A stretch of DNA of 64,000 nt, taken from the NCBI GenBank assembly GCA_034190875.2, contig CM067346.1, positions 43,272,315 through 43,336,314 of the forward strand, read 5' to 3'. Source of the DNA: Urechis unicinctus. Lineage: Eukaryota > Annelida > Polychaeta > Xenopneusta > Urechidae. The position numbers and the translations under genes were made by a program. Positions 13,702 through 27,846 of the stretch are shown here, one piece after another (within the stretch, counting starts at the first letter, position 1; each line of letters begins with the position of its first letter). The notes beneath the pieces were generated by a model. That model was not told the origin of the DNA. It did not search any database and was given only the letters and a program-made list of their open reading frames with translations.

Positions 13702-16164
13702 AGCGCAGTAGCAGATTCTTGGTGAAAATTTGCCAATGTGGACCTATTTGGCACTGGCTAGAGGTGCAGCCAATTTGAGGAGAATGTCGAATTCACGTTT
13801 TGGCCTTATACATAGTTTTAGTCTTGAAGGTGACAAACTATAATACACTGCAGCAAATTCCCATAAAAAACTAATCTGCTAATTACAGTCGTTTCGGAGA
13901 GGGATGAACGGTCATTTTGACTTGATTGTGTCCTTCTTGGATCTCAAATAACCACGTTTCTTGCCACTGCCTGGAACAGTGTTCACTATTCTCATGATAT
14001 TCAGCATGAAAAGTTACCTCAAATGAATCTCTTTGGACATCTTTAGAGGGCTGCACATTGATGTGCTTAGATAACAGACAAACAAACATAAATTCACAAA
14101 TACGAAAAAAATTACCAAGGTGGTACACATACAAACTGTGCAACAAAATAGCAAACTTGTACTTTATCTCTGTAGCGTGTTGTTAATGTTATTGGTGTGT
14201 TACTAAACCTCAATGGTGACGCATTTGTCTTAGAGTGATACTCCAGCCAACTGAAATGATTGTTATATCATGGACAATGATATGCTCTTTAGACCTCATA
14301 TGTGGATAGTTATGTATTTTTTACGTCCAACAGTATTTTATCATCACATGTAGCATTGTTTCGAACTTTTAAACAATTCCGGAAATGAAACATCCTGCCA
14401 AAGTTTTGTCAAATACTCAAAATTACGCATGCCACAGTTAGGGCCGAATCCTGGAAATTGTAGACGTCATGTTTCGTAGGTCAGTTGATTTCTGGGGCAA
14501 CTTTCAAAACCCAAGCATGATCATAGCGTTACGACACAGGAACGAGTTTTTTCGAGTCAAATGTTCCAGCTGGGTCTACAGGCCAAGCAGTTTTTTCCCA
14601 ACAACCGAATACCATCAGCCAAATGTTGAAAAATAGACCAAATCAACCCGCAAACAAAACAATCGATAGGACCAAATTGTTTGAATCAATAAGAATGTTC
14701 ATGAAAACAATAGCACTACTTTGTTTGTCGGTAAACATACTACTAATTAGCAGAAAATGTCATTTTCATAGGTATTAATTTCAGACAATTAACAATTTTC
14801 TTAATGTGGTAAACTCACGCCCCTTAGCTTAATGACCAAATCGCACATCATCAGCTGAGAGTTGCGCTCATTAGCCGAACTTAAAACGTTTCGCGGAAAC
14901 AGGATAACATTGATAAGGAGGCGACAAAACCCGCATCAAATCACGTACGATTTGTTCATTGTTATTTTATAGGGTCCACAAGATAGATCATTTTTGTTTT
15001 TTTACAACAAAACCGGAAATTTTCAAGGGTGAGGACAAATGATTAGTCGAAACTGAACATGAATGTGATTATCCAAACGAAACATTGTTTCCAAGATTTC
15101 ATCAATCGCGCATTAATGTTATCCCCTTATTTGTCATGCGCGCACGTCATGGAATCATGTGCGGACTACTTTAGTTTTGACGGATACAATCCCTAATGAC
15201 GGCTCATTGATTTCAGGCGAAGAACCAGCATTATCACGTACGATTTGTTTGTTATTGTCAATACCAGCCTGTCACAGACATTTGTTTTTTCCCAACAAAC
15301 GAGATTTTCATCAGCCTGTATTTTGACAAATAGGACAAATTTAATGACGGAAACTCAATGAAATAAAAGACCAACTTTGGGTCATAATCAAACGAGAATG
15401 TGGTTTTAAGCTATATCATTTCAAAACTTTAGGACTACTTTAGTTTTGACGGAATACAATCCCCTAATGTCTGCTTTGGGTTTCTCAGCCTAATTACTGG
15501 GTCCAGCAGTCAATCATTTGGCTAAAAATTTAATAAATCCAAGACGTAAAGTTACAACCTTTGATAATCGAAACAGATCGTTTTTCCTTTTCTCACAACA
15601 ATTATACTCCCCCGCAGAGACTTACATAATACATGCTATTGTCCCGGTAAAACGAAAGGATTCATCATAGTCATTGTTTATTATTTTTTTATTGTGCCCC
15701 AAACAGAGACTGAAGTACATTAATTGTGTGCTACTTATTGTGGATCTCGTTATTTCATAGTCATTCATCATTGGTATGAATTAATTGTGTGCAAACACGA
15801 GACTGTAGTAATTTAATCGTGCTGATCGCGAATGGATCTCTGTTATTTTTTCTTCTTCATCATTGGTATGAAACAATTGCTGCATGCCAGTTTGTATTGT
15901 CAAAAATATGGCATGCCACCTTGTCAAAAAACCTATGGGACTACTTTTGTGCTGGTGGGGTTAAATCAGTCTAATTACTGTGGGGTTGTGTCAGTATCAT
16001 ACGTATCTGTAAACTTGTGAATGGTTGTCAGTCTAATTACTGGGTGCAACAGTATATTATTTACTTCACTTTAATCAATGCTAAATGTCACAAACACAGG
16101 ATAGTGAAACGAGATATTTCCTTGATATACGTTTATTGGATTAATATTACAATAAATGTGATGA

Positions 16165-16222
16165 GTTGAGTTAGCTGAGTATGACATAAATCAGTTTGTT
16201 TGTGAAATTATGTCAACTCAAC
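16165..16222. repeat. Conserved hairpin downstream of FReD gene 2
   Basis: Same interrupted stem as at 2402-2459. The inner TGACATAA/TTATGTCA pair is kept and the innermost pair is weaker. Confidence 0.6.
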
Positions 16223-16625
16223 ATGCGCAATGACTAATATATATCACACCGTTAAGTGACTAAATGACGAGGACACAATAAGATATCATTACAAAACAAT
16301 GCCTAAACGCTTGGATCATAAGATATGTTTACTACTAAATTCACGCAGAAATTTGTTGTTTGAATAAGGAGTAAATTATTACCTCTGATTATTATATCTT
16401 ATCGTACTATTAAGAAAAGTAACGTAAAAATACAATAAGTATGCGTTACAATAAGATTAGTTACAATAAGTATGCTTCAATGTTCATAAGTGCAGGTATA
16501 TAATCGTCTCAAATAGATACATATTTTGTTCCATCATTGGGAACAGCGAAGCTATCCACCAACAAGAAAATAAAATTATATTAAAAAAAATCTTGTGCAC
16601 AGAATGGTCGATAAACTGCAATGCT

Positions 16626-17111
16626 TTAGAGTCGCCTGATCTTCATCTCGACAGACTTGATATTAGATGTGATCGACCCCCAAAAGGGATTCAGGGCATG
16701 AAGATTATTGGAACCACATTGACGACCCGAATAATCTTTAAACCACCAGCAGCCGTAACCTGTGTGACCAGTATCACTGCATGAGCTGCTGTGCGAGGAG
16801 TAAAAATCATAAAAAGGATCTTGTGGTGTCCAGCATCGGAAGGTCGATTGATTTGATATCATGAATTGATCCGTCAGTCTACCATAGTAATCCCCCAAGA
16901 TCAACTTGTACAGAGTCGAGTCATCCTGCAATTGGAACTTCTGGTACGGATAGATGAGAGGGACCCCTTTGTCGTCAATGATCTCAATCCAGAGTGAATA
17001 CGACAGGGTCGGCTGCGCTGTTATTCGGTGGATGTTGTCCAGACCTAACCAGAAGTCACCTGCAAGTATCCACAAACATAAAAAGATCCCTGCTGGGATA
17101 ATGCTGGTGGA

Positions 17112-17192
<81 letters not shown>

Positions 17193-18528
17193 AAATATTA
17201 TGGCTTTCTTGGTGACAATGACTATGATTATTAAGATTTTGACGATATTGATCATAATTGGGGTAATGATTATAAAGATGAAGATCATGGTGATGATGAT
17301 GAATATTGCTCAACGTTTAAGTGAAATGCCTTCGATCAATCGCATTAAATCCATATATAACTATATACCTAGTAGGTTTCCGAACCCTGCCTTATACTCC
17401 TGCCAGGTGCGATTGAAGCTGACATCCATCCGTGATCTTTTCATGATGACGGTCCATCCTACGTCACCGTCGATTTCACAACGAGATTGTATTGGAGTAT
17501 GTGCAGTTGCTACGATGTAGTAAAACTTCGTACCACCGGGTTCACCTGTAAAAGAGATGTACGACTTTGCACAATAAATAAATTCTTCACTCCAACAAAT
17601 GCAAAGTTCGAACTTCAAATGCATGAAATTCACCACCCCTTGTAGGAATATATCTGTCAAAATACCTTGGCTTCCTGTAAGAACATACTTCGTCTCCTTC
17701 ATGGGTGTAAGGCGGTATGTCCCACTGGGTCCAACGTTAAGCGCAGCTACATCCTGACAGTCTATTATATACAAAACACATATTGCACGACGTCAATAAA
17801 TGAATGTCATCAGGAGATGAGAGTCGATGACAAAGTGATGTCACATGTGGGTAAAGCATTGGTACCAACAACTTGTATGTTGAATGTTGTAGATGGATAT
17901 TAGTGATTAATAATTAATTTATCCATGTAGCAAAGTTGTTGTAGCGAGTATTCTCTGTAGGTTGCAAATGATTGTTTCATTGTGAGACTTAATTTGGCGA
18001 AGGGTATAACTCTAAGTTGTTTCAAAGCATTTGTGAATTATCCACCTTTCATGATGCGTCAGGTAAACGCTTTTGCATTTTACTTATTTAGTCATCAACA
18101 GCATTGACAGTACCTTCAATCTGATCAAGATCAGAAGAAGCATTATAAACTTGAGCACAGTTAAACTAGACACCACCATTTGTGGTCTGCATTCTTACAA
18201 TAAGCATTACTAAGGTGTCACACAAGCAAGCTCTAGTACAAAATAGAAAACAAAATGAAACATGTATTGAACCTCTGAAACTTGTAGTTAACGTTGCTGG
18301 TGCGTTATTAACGCACAGCGATGACGCATTGACTCTCAGTTCGTTCACTTCGTTTTTCAGCGCCGCGACTTGTTCCTCCAAAGTGACCACTCTATGCTTT
18401 GAGAATGCGATGCAGGAAGATTTCAGGTCGATTGGCGGTACGAGATAGTTTACAGCACACGTTGATGGGCTCGTCAAAGCCTGACTCGGACAGAAAAATA
18501 AGAGGATGAGGACGAATGCAGTCTTCAT
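16626..18528 (-). CDS. Secreted fibrinogen-related domain (FReD) protein, gene 2
   Basis: Four coding exons read right to left: 18273-18528, 17666-17761, 17369-17545 and 16626-17059, each intron phase 1 with GT-AG ends. The product is 320 residues. The ATG ending at 18528 opens a signal peptide (MKTAFVLILLFFCPSQA), then STC and SSC cysteines and a coiled coil ending near NASS. The FReD starts at DCQDVAALNVGPSGTY; the core motifs GWTVIMKRSRMDVSFN, GFGN, GDFWLGLDNIHRIT and GYGCWWFKDYSGRQC are all present, and the chain ends in VEMKIRRL. The usual DxDND-type calcium loop is replaced by a Ser/Tyr-rich stretch around SSHSSSCSDTG. Intron 2 (120 nt) has no in-frame stop, and intron 3 (309 nt) contains a long GAT tract. 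It is likely a secreted lectin-like protein; ligand and role are unknown. Confidence 0.88.
17113..17190. repeat. (GAT)n microsatellite in intron 3 of FReD gene 2
   Basis: About 26 GAT/ATG units. Tracts sit at the same intron position in the other copies (3418-3450, 27763-27843, 39150-39231). Frames through it give poly-Ile, poly-Met or poly-His, which are not real proteins. Confidence 0.97.
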
Positions 18529-19102
18529 TATATCGTCTACTGCTGAACTGTAGACACGCGTTGTTGTTGCTTGGTTGATGGCGAAAAATGTCGATTGCAG
18601 GCTGGGCGCTTCTTAAATACGGGCAGCTACAGTTTCGTATTAATTCAAACTCTTGGACTTTCGTCTTCATTGAGTTTCACATTTCAGTTTCGTATTTGTC
18701 AAAAGTTGGCTGCGCTCTGATGACAATTTCCGTTTTTTTGTACACTCAAACATATGATCACACATTGAAGGTATTTCGTCTCACAATGGGAACGATATAT
18801 TTGTCAGAAACTTGCTTTCGGTGTGATTTTGGTAATTTTTACGATGGTGTGTTTCGCACGCATACTCAAGTTTTCAACTGCGGGTTAAACAATGTTTGAA
18901 CAAAACAGGAAATAAACATTTGTTTTTTTACCGTCATGTTTATAAGTGGTGAGACATCTGGGCACAATAACAAATTGGTTTGCTTGCTGTGTATTTATTC
19001 CACAGTCGTATCCTCGGGGAGGTCTGTGTTGGGTTGTGGCTTCGATCATTTCAAAAAATGGGATCAGTGCTACATATGTTTAGAATATGGCGCCTTTGTC
19101 AG

Positions 19103-19108
19103 TTTATA
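19103..19108 (-). promoter_or_regulatory. Candidate TATA box, FReD gene 2
   Basis: TATAAA on the minus strand inside the conserved upstream block, about 575 bp before the ATG of gene 2. Confidence 0.35.
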
Positions 19109-19548
19109 AAGTGCCCTCACCGGAGACATTGTGTGCCATTAAGACAAAGTAATATCGTGGGAATCCTAACGTGAGTGTGTGCCAAGCACTCTCTGAGGCG
19201 AGTTTTCTGTTCAGGAGAATGTGTGCGAAGTGCACTCGGGGAGCCTGGTACCCCGTAGATTAACTGTATGAAACGCAGATGTTTCACAGATTACCTAAAT
19301 TTTTGGGTTCTGATAGTTATACGAAATTAACCACCTTTGAAATTGCCACACTACGCACTTGGAAAAATGCTGGAAGATATCGAAAACCAGAGAGCAGCCA
19401 AGCTTGCACTTTCCATTCTGACTCCATTTCGCCACTCCCCCAACCGCACACCAAGACAGTCGATGACAAATAACACTGACATTTATTCAAGCTGTTCTAC
19501 AATACATGGACATTTGTAGTTGGAGCAATAAGAAATGCATGCATGCTT

Positions 19549-19636
19549 AGCAAATATTAGCGTGTCACCATACATCCCTATGTATACCGCAGTTTTGCAT
19601 GATACGTCAATCGCACCTACTCTAACCCGATGATTA
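19549..19636. repeat. Interspersed repeat feeding a microsatellite
   Basis: AGCAAATATTAGCGTG ... CATCCCTATGTATACCGCAG ... CGTCAATCGCACC runs into the dinucleotide tract. It is related to 5716-5775 and 30553-30683. Confidence 0.55.
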
Positions 19637-22540
<2,904 letters not shown>

Positions 22541-22546
22541 AATGAA

Positions 22547-22930
22547 ATGCTGATCGCCGTCACGCGATGTCACTGCCCGAAAAAAGAAGTGTTGCGAAAA
22601 CTCAAAGGCTATAATGAGAAGGAGATTTTTAAAGCCACTTCAATTCACATGCCATCGAAGGACACCTACTGTTCTCTGAGGTCATTAATAGTAACGAGGC
22701 TAATCTTGTTTAATGCCAGACGGGGTGGTGAGCCTTCTCGTCTGCTGTTTTCACAATGGAAAGAAGCCGAGAAGAGTGTTTAGCTTCCACCTTATAAGGT
22801 GGAACAAATTGTCGATGAAGCTGAAAGATTCCTTGTTGGTAAATATCTTCTGGCTTACCTTACTGAAAAAAGGGAGAAAATTTGTACCGATGCTTAGTCC
22901 CAAGCATTTGGTAGTGCCAATTACAATGCC
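22547..22930 (+). pseudogene. Tyrosine-recombinase-like fragment
   Basis: The ORF 22547-22783 contains VTRLILFNARRGGEPSRLLF, which resembles box I of tyrosine recombinases (the catalytic Arg in an xxRRGE context). After a stop, the frame continues as VEQIVDEAERFLVGKYLLAYL and then, in another frame, as a KGRKFVPMLSPK-like segment. Crypton-like or cellular integrase-like recombinases carry this pattern; assignment is from motif memory, not a search. It directly abuts the DIRS reverse transcriptase, the wrong place for a DIRS recombinase, so it looks like a separate insertion or a junction of two elements. Confidence 0.45.
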
Positions 22931-22974
22931 AAATCACCCATTTCTCTTTGCCACAAAATTGTCAAAAGTTTTTC

Positions 22975-23920
22975 TGAGAACCAAGAAACAGTGTACTTTT
23001 AGGCTGATTTTGAACTTGAAAGAATTGAATACATTTGTTGTTTTACGCCACTTTAAGATGGATACTCTTCAGCACACAAGTTCCGTGTTAATGGTCAGCT
23101 CTACAAATACACTTGTTTGTCAAATGGACTAGGCTCGGGGCCTAGGATATTTACCAAGCTTATGAAGCCAATGTTTTCAAAGCTAAGACAATCGGGGTAT
23201 ATCTCCAGTGGCTACTTTGATGACTCCTATGTACAAGCATCGTGTGTTTCCGATTGTGTTGCTGATATACAGGCAAGATTTGGGGTTTCATGTAAAGGAC
23301 TCCGTACTAATTCCCACCCAGACACTGCAGCATTTGGGTTTCATACTCGATTCAACTACTATGGCAGTGAACATCGGGAACGAAAAGATTGATAAAATCA
23401 AATCTATGGGGCAGAGCTTAAGGACGGGTACCTATTTCACCATCAGATCAACGTACATGAACTTAAAGCAGACTTACTCGGTCTTCAAGCGCTATGTAAG
23501 ACTACCAATAAAACCCACTTGCTTATACAGTTGGACAACATGGCAACTGTATCGTATATTCGAGAGATAGGAGGCAGTCACTCCGTACAATGTAACAGCA
23601 TAGCACATGACATTTGGACTTGTGTATATCAAATCAATTGTGGATAAGTGCTACGCTTATCCTTGGGATAGCCAAGGTGGAATCTGACAAAGAGAGCCGG
23701 CTCTTTGACGATAAGACTGAGTGGAAGTTAAGCCCTTGCGCTTTTATGCACTGTGTAGAACTGTTTGGGGCAGCCCGACATTGATATGTTCGCTTCACGT
23801 TTAACGGAACAATAATTTCCATATACCTGTTTCCGTCTTTCAGCGTCATTCCACGCGGAAGCTGCAGGACGATGGGGCAAAAGCGATCCTCATTGCTCCT
23901 CAATGGCCCACGACCTGGTA
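22975..23920 (+). pseudogene. DIRS reverse transcriptase/RNase H remnant
   Basis: RT segments appear as FRLILNLKELN (about 22998) with HFKMDTL, then SNGLGSGPRIFTKLMKPMF (about 23120) and the catalytic box SGYFDDSYVQ (about 23209), where the family has Y-I/L-DD. A gap between the first two removes part of the palm. RNase H-like pieces with PDIDMFASRL (about 23778) and a HAEAAGRW-like segment follow in broken frames. Confidence 0.7.
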
Positions 23921-24592
23921 CCCGATGCTCAGACGGATGACAAAAGGAGCACCTCTAATTTTCAAACACAACAAGACCCTTCTGACATTGCCAGGCGACC
24001 CGAGATGTATTCACCCATTGTATCCCAAGTTACGCTTAGCAGCTTACCGCTCGTCAGGGAGAGACTGAAGAAAGAGGCCATTAGCAAACTAACACAAGAT
24101 ATTATAATCACGTCATGGAGACCAGGCACAAGAAAGCAATATAGAGTATACCTCAATAAATGGAACACATTCGCTGCGGGTCACAACATCGACCCTTACC
24201 ACGCAACAGTCTCTGTTATTTTGGATTTCCTCAATCATTTATATAACGCCGGCATGGGATATAGCGGCATCAATACGGCAAGATCAGCCTTATGATCTAT
24301 AGTAGAGCTGTCAAACTCAAATAACCTCACATCCTCTGATAATTCGCTTTGTTACAGGCGTGTATCAGACGCGTCCCAGCCTTCCGCATTATTCCTCAAC
24401 ATGGAATGTTACTTTGGTTCTGGACTACTTAAAGGTCCTACCACCCACCGAGGATATCTCGCTCAAACTGTTGTCTTTCAAACTGGTCATGCTCTGCTTG
24501 TTGGTGACAGGATGCAGAGGTCAAACAGTTCATTTGTTAGACATCAAATCAATGACGTCAATAAACTCATCAAACAATCTATGTCTGGATAA
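23903..24592 (+). pseudogene. DIRS tyrosine recombinase remnant
   Basis: The N-terminal core-binding part reads SWRPGTRKQYRVYLNKW and FLNHLYNAGMGYSGINTARSAL (23903-24295) with a stop at 24294. The catalytic part continues in shifted frames: PHYSSTWNVTLVLDYLK, LKLVMLCLLVTGCRGQTVHLLDI (about 24370-24545), giving the first catalytic Arg. The later H-x-x-R and Tyr boxes are missing, so the enzyme is dead. Confidence 0.75.
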
Positions 24593-24996
24593 CCCCAGCA
24601 AACCATACTGCTGACTGCTTATCCCGATAATAGTCCGAATACATCAAAAGAACTGCAACCTCACGTCTTCCCAACTCATCTCAGTTGCAAATATTGTTTC
24701 AAAAGCCATACTCGCCTATCAGTCGGGCAACGGTCTCGTCCCAAAACTGCAGGATGGCAAATTTACAACAAACACATAGAAAGTGCAAATAACTATAGTA
24801 CAAATATTCTCTCCACGAAACGGTGACGTTTTCGTTATGCGTTCCTCTACACACTGGAGTATCAATGTATTTTATGACTTGATTTTCGAAACTCTATTAT
24901 CAATGTTGTTGTTTCCATAGATAAGCCTTGAATCTAATGTTTTTTTCTTTCAAGAACCTTTGTTGTTCATTTGTTGTGCCCATGTGGCTTTGAATT

Positions 24997-25116
24997 CTCA
25001 CGTGATCTCGATATGCAGATGAGATAGGTAGAATGGGAAATTAAACGAGACTTACCTATAAGGTGAAGTTTGATTAATATTTTACCTATCTCATCTAGCA
25101 TGAGAGATCAAGTGAG
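24997..25116. repeat. 34-bp imperfect inverted repeat at the DIRS right end
   Basis: The left arm 24997-25030 (CTCACGTGATCTC...GATGAGATAGGTA) pairs with the right arm 25083-25116 with few mismatches. A second inverted pair, about 25032-25052 and 25206-25226 (TCTCGTTTAATTT core), overlaps it. This nesting suits a DIRS terminal and internal complementary structure. Confidence 0.7.
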
Positions 25117-25942
25117 AGAGCGCGGCAGAGCCAGGCGATCATACTTTAAATAGTGACCATGTAGAAACTTAGTAAACAAGAACAAGAAGGCAGGGAGAGG
25201 TTGATCTCTCGTTTAATTTTCCATTATTCATAAAGAATATTGTGCAATTTCCGACAGTCTTCATTTGTGTTTTTGTGTGTTATTCATCAGGTAAAAGGAT
25301 GTTCTGAACTTTCTCGGACAAATTGTCCCAAGTGCCTTGTCAACCTTGATTTAAACACTAACTACCGGAAAAAAGATGCGAGAAATGGCATCCAGATAAC
25401 TTTCCAAACTGCAAGGTTAAATACAGTTGTTCAAAGTGTGCATTTGCTTTCTTATCTTGTCTGATAATAGTGATCAGCGACAGTGGCAGATTCTTGAAGA
25501 AAATTTGCCTATGTGGACCAATTTGGCACTGGCTAGATGTGTAGCAATTTGGAGGAGAATAACGAATTCAAGTTTTGGACTTATACACAGTTTTAGTCGT
25601 GAAGGTGACAAACTATAATACACTGCAGCAAATTCCCATAAAAACTAATCTACTAATTGCAATCGTTTCGGAGAGGGATGAACGGTCATTTTGATTTGAT
25701 TGTGTCTCTCTTAGATCTCAAATAACCACATTTCTTGCCAGTGCCTGGGACAATGTGTCACTATTCTCATGATATTCAGCATGAAACGTTAACACACATG
25801 AATCTCTTTGGACATCTCTAGAGCGCCTCACATTGATGTGCTTAGATAACAGACAAACAAACATAAATTCACAAATACGAAAAAGATTACCAAGGTGGTA
25901 CACATACAAACTCTGCAACAAAGTAGCAAACTTGTACTTTAT

Positions 25943-26000
25943 CTCTGTAGTGTGTTGTTAATGTTATTGGTGTGTTACTAAACCTCGTTGATGACGCATT
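25943..26000 (-). pseudogene. Exon 1 relic of FReD paralogue F3
   Basis: 58 nt matching the 3' end of exon 1 (residues like NASSTRFSN), with the same GT-to-AT donor change as F1 and F2. Exons 2-4 of this copy are gone. Confidence 0.55.
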
Positions 26001-26874
26001 TGTGATACTCCAGCCAACTGAAGTGATTATAATATCATGGACAATGATAGACCAGGATTAGGCTAGTATTCTAGCACGTCAAGGATTTCCGGGACGGTCA
26101 TTGATTTCAGGCGAAGGACCTGCATTATCACATACGATTGGTTAGTTATTGTCAAGTTTCCAGCTGTCTAGACATAAGTTTTTTCCCAAACACCGGAAAT
26201 TGTCATCCGCCAAATTTTGACAAATACAAAACTTAAATGTGAAACTCAATGAAATCGAAAGACCAAGAATTTGCATCAAACGAGAATGTAGCGGCTTGTA
26301 TTTTAGAAGCGCCTAGCCTGCTACCGGCTGGACCTTTGTCAAAACTTATAGGACTACTTTAGTTCTGGGTTACTGGGTGCAGCAGTATATCATTTACTAA
26401 ACTTACATAAATCCTAGACGTAACAAAACACAGGATAGTTAAACCAGATTGTTTTCTTGTCTTTTTATACCCCCCCATGCATGATACATTTATTGTCCCT
26501 TAAAACGACCCTTTTATTATAGTCATCGTTATTATCATTTTTATTGTGTGCTCCAAACAGAGACTGAAGTAAGCAGTTACCGTGCTGATCGAATCGATCT
26601 AGGTTATTTCATTTTTCATTGGTATGAAACAATTGTTTAGTTTGCATCCTTTAAATCAATCGCATGCCACCTTTGTCAAAACTTATGGTGCTTTTGTGCT
26701 GGCGGAATAAAGTCCCCTATTGTCTGCTATGGGATGGTCAGTCTAATTACTGGTTGCAGCATTATATTATTTACTTAACTTTAATCAATGCTAAATGTTA
26801 CAAACACAGGATAGTGAAACGGGATATTTTCTTTATATACTTTTATTGTATTAATATTACAATCAATGTGATGA

Positions 26875-26932
26875 GTTGAGTTAGCTGAGTATGACATAAA
26901 TCAGTTTGTTTGTGAACTTATCTCAATTCAAC
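26875..26932. repeat. Conserved hairpin downstream of FReD gene 3
   Basis: Same stem as at 2402-2459, with one mismatch in the inner pair (TGACATAA/TTATCTCA). Confidence 0.55.
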
Positions 26933-27280
26933 ATGAAATTTGTTGTTTGAATAAGGAGTAAATTATTACCTCTGATTATTATATCTTATCGTACTATTAA
27001 GAAACGTAACGTAAAAATCCATGCCCAGCCAGCTTAGCTTTGGTGTGTGCAAATTCTTATCATAAATTAATAATTAAAAGCCCGAAATGTCTCGCTGTTT
27101 CGCGGTACACATGTAACATATCTATGTTACACTAAGTATGCTTCAACGTCCATAAGTACAGGTACATAATCGTCCCAAACAGATACCTATTATGTTCCAT
27201 CATTGTGAACAGCGAAGCTATCCACCCACAAGAAAATAAAGTTATATTTAAAAAAAATTGTGCACAGAATCTGCAATGCT

Positions 27281-27763
27281 TTAAAGACGCCTGATCTTCA
27301 TCTCGACAGACTTGATATTAGATGTGATCGTCCCCCAAAAGGGATTCAGAGGATGAAGATTATTGGAACCACAAAAACGACCCGAATAATCTTTAAACCA
27401 CCAGCAGCCGTAACCTGTGTGACCAGTATCACTGCATGGGTTGCTACGCGAGGAGTAATATGTTCGACGAGATCGTGATGTCCAGCACTGGAAGGTCGAT
27501 TGATTTGATATCATGAATGGATCCGTCAGTCTACCATAGTAATCCCCCAAGATCAACTTGTACAGAGTCGAGTCATCCTGCAATTGGAACTTCTGGTACG
27601 GATAGATGAGAGGGACCCCTTTGTCGTCAATGATCTCAATCCAGAGTGAATACGACAGGGTCTGCTGCGCTGTTATTCGGCGAATGTTTTCCAAACCTAA
27701 CCAGAAGTCACCTACAAGCATCCACAAAGATGAAGCGATCACTGCTGGGATAATGCTGGTGGA

Positions 27764-27846
<83 letters not shown>

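Larger units (their letters stand above)
12655..19270. repeat. Segmental duplicon, copy U2
   Basis: Second direct copy; homologous to 178-5730 with an extra roughly 0.8-1 kb in the spacer (about 14300-15130). It carries paralogue F2 and the apparently intact gene at 16626-18528. Spacer parts of 300-1000 bp between these hold no further exon that I can see. Confidence 0.75.
22930..25230 (+). mobile_element. Degenerate DIRS-like retrotransposon
   Basis: The order RT, RNase H, tyrosine recombinase and a right-end inverted-repeat region fits DIRS elements, which integrate with a recombinase instead of a DDE integrase. The gag and the 5' terminus are not found. Frameshifts occur throughout. The right end is marked by nested inverted repeats at 24997-25226, as expected for a DIRS terminal or internal complementary region. 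Confidence 0.75.

Noticed and set aside
16626..17520. Long ORFs with poly-Ile, poly-Met or poly-His (also at 27.6-27.96, 29.6-30.2 and 39.1-39.4 kb)
   Set aside because: Produced by GAT/ATC trinucleotide repeats in FReD intron 3; exon borders on both sides explain the coding part.
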